Program-made: the position numbers and the translations under genes
Notes under the pieces: model-generated
The model's database searches: none
What the model was told of the DNA's origin: nothing
Seen by the model: the letters and a program-made list of their open reading frames with translations, nothing else
Shown here: piece after piece, positions 63,659-64,000 of the stretch
Layout of the letters: each line of letters starts with the position of its first letter
How positions within the stretch are numbered: position 1 is the first letter of the stretch
Origin: Microbacterium sp. CGR2
GTDB taxonomy: Bacteria > Actinomycetota > Actinomycetes > Actinomycetales > Microbacteriaceae
Assembly (NCBI RefSeq): GCF_003626735.1
Contig: NZ_RBHX01000001.1
Coordinates: 2,976,001-3,040,000, forward strand
Length of the DNA: 64,000 nucleotides
Direction: 5' to 3'

Positions 63659-63886
63659 TCACTCCGCGCCCTGGCCCTTCGCCCCTTGGCCCTTGGCGTC
63701 CCAGCCCTGCTCGGCGGCTTCTTCCTCAGCCCAGGCGCGCGAGCGCTCTTTGAGGACCTCGGGTGCGCGAGCGGCTTCAGCCTGCGTGTCGAAGGGCCCG
63801 ACCCGATCGACGGACGGCGAGATCATGCCGAACTCCACCTGCCCGGTTTCGAGGTTGTACCAGTACTTGTGGTCACCGTCAGACAT
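63659..63886 (-). CDS. small SPOR-like/methionine-rich-tail protein upstream of glnA2
   Basis: The 75-residue protein starts MSDGDHKYWYNLETGQVEFG, then GMISPSVDRVGPFDTQAEAARAPEVLKERSRAW (in part), and ends in a Gly-Gln-Ala-Lys-rich tail. DRVGPFDTQAEA resembles the (V)GPF.(T)..EA core of SPOR-type and small actinobacterial proteins found beside glnA2. AAGGAGG precedes ATG 63886 at 7 nt. Its stop abuts glnA2, so they are co-translated. Function unknown. Confidence 0.75.
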   Translation of the reverse strand: MSDGDHKYWYNLETGQVEFGMISPSVDRVGPFDTQAEAARAPEVLKERSRAWAEEEAAEQGWDAKGQGAKGQGAE

Positions 63887-63941
63887 CGCTGCCCCTCCTT
63901 CACGTGATGTCATCGATCCTACTGGCGTGCGCCGTGCTCGC

Positions 63942-63947
63942 TAAGCT
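63942..63947 (+). promoter_or_regulatory. -10 (TAAGCT) for the ROK glucokinase gene
   Basis: TAAGCT fits TANNNT and ends 7 nt before the ATG at 63955. No ribosome site lies between, so a leaderless transcript is likely. Confidence 0.5.
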
Positions 63948-63954
63948 ATCGATC

Positions 63955-64000
63955 ATGGCAAAAGCGATCGGCGTCGATATCGGCGGCACGGGAATCAAAG
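63955..64000 (+). CDS. ppgK: start of a ROK-family glucokinase, probably polyphosphate glucokinase (partial)
   Basis: Only the first 15 codons are in the window: MAKAIGVDIGGTGIK. The DIGGTGIK phosphate-binding loop directly at the N-terminus is characteristic of actinobacterial polyphosphate/ATP glucokinases, which phosphorylate glucose. Identification as PpgK rather than another ROK kinase rests on this short piece. Divergent from the glnA2 operon with 68 bp between starts. Confidence 0.65.
   Translation, partial: MAKAIGVDIGGTGIK

Overview
The window is a high-GC actinobacterial chromosome segment. Gene content fits Microbacteriaceae, most likely Microbacterium or a close relative: DUF3000, DUF3093, DUF3159, DUF3710, DUF4191, DUF4193 and DUF7455 small proteins, SepH, a primary sigma factor with a Lys/Asp/Glu-rich N-terminal extension, a ParC/ParE pair beside gyrase-like features, GlnR-type nitrogen boxes, and many leaderless promoters (TANNNT 6-8 nt before the start codon). 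The assignment rests on recognised families, not on a database search. Layout: 1-4.7 kb holds thrS with a HIT-family phosphorylase, a DoxX-like membrane protein behind an 11-C tract, and a photolyase. 4.7-7.0 kb is an accessory segment (Tat-exported M23 peptidase coupled to a lipoprotein, then about 1 kb of decayed, partly repeated sequence) that abuts a Gly-Cys-Val tRNA operon; a fourth tRNA, Val(CAC), faces the other way. 7.6-13.5 kb holds a TreS-like GH13 enzyme coupled to an LLM flavin oxidoreductase, a GIY-YIG-like protein, an SPW membrane protein, a DUF1611 protein and an orphan PemK-like protein. 13.5-24.6 kb holds amt, zapE, a sulfurtransferase-SufE pair, an alpha/beta hydrolase, DUF3000-RNase D, and fadA-fadB. 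24.6-39.4 kb is mostly housekeeping: dxs, aconitase with a perfect palindromic operator, DUF3159-DUF3710-dut, sepH, parC and parE. 39.5-44.6 kb carries two ATGA-overlapping alanine racemase paralogues, a sugar-transfer-type ATP-grasp enzyme, a divergent CofE-like protein and sigA. 45.8-50.6 kb is pepA-lpdA-sucB (2-oxo acid dehydrogenase E3 and E2). 53-54.8 kb is a divergent RimK-RimB pair in which RimK carries a C-terminal TrkA-C domain. 55.2-63.7 kb is a nitrogen block: glnA1, glnE and glnA2. How it works together: amt and glnA1 share the same four-site GlnR box at the same distance from the -10, so ammonium uptake and assimilation look co-activated under nitrogen limitation. GlnE can adenylylate GlnA1 (Tyr kept) but probably not GlnA2 (Trp at that site). 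The most unusual object is the alanine racemase pair. One protein keeps the PLP lysine but has lost the catalytic tyrosine hairpin; the other keeps the tyrosine but has Arg for Lys and a mostly deleted barrel. Because canonical Alr builds each active site from the Lys of one subunit and the Tyr of the other, the pair looks like an obligate heterodimer with one competent site.
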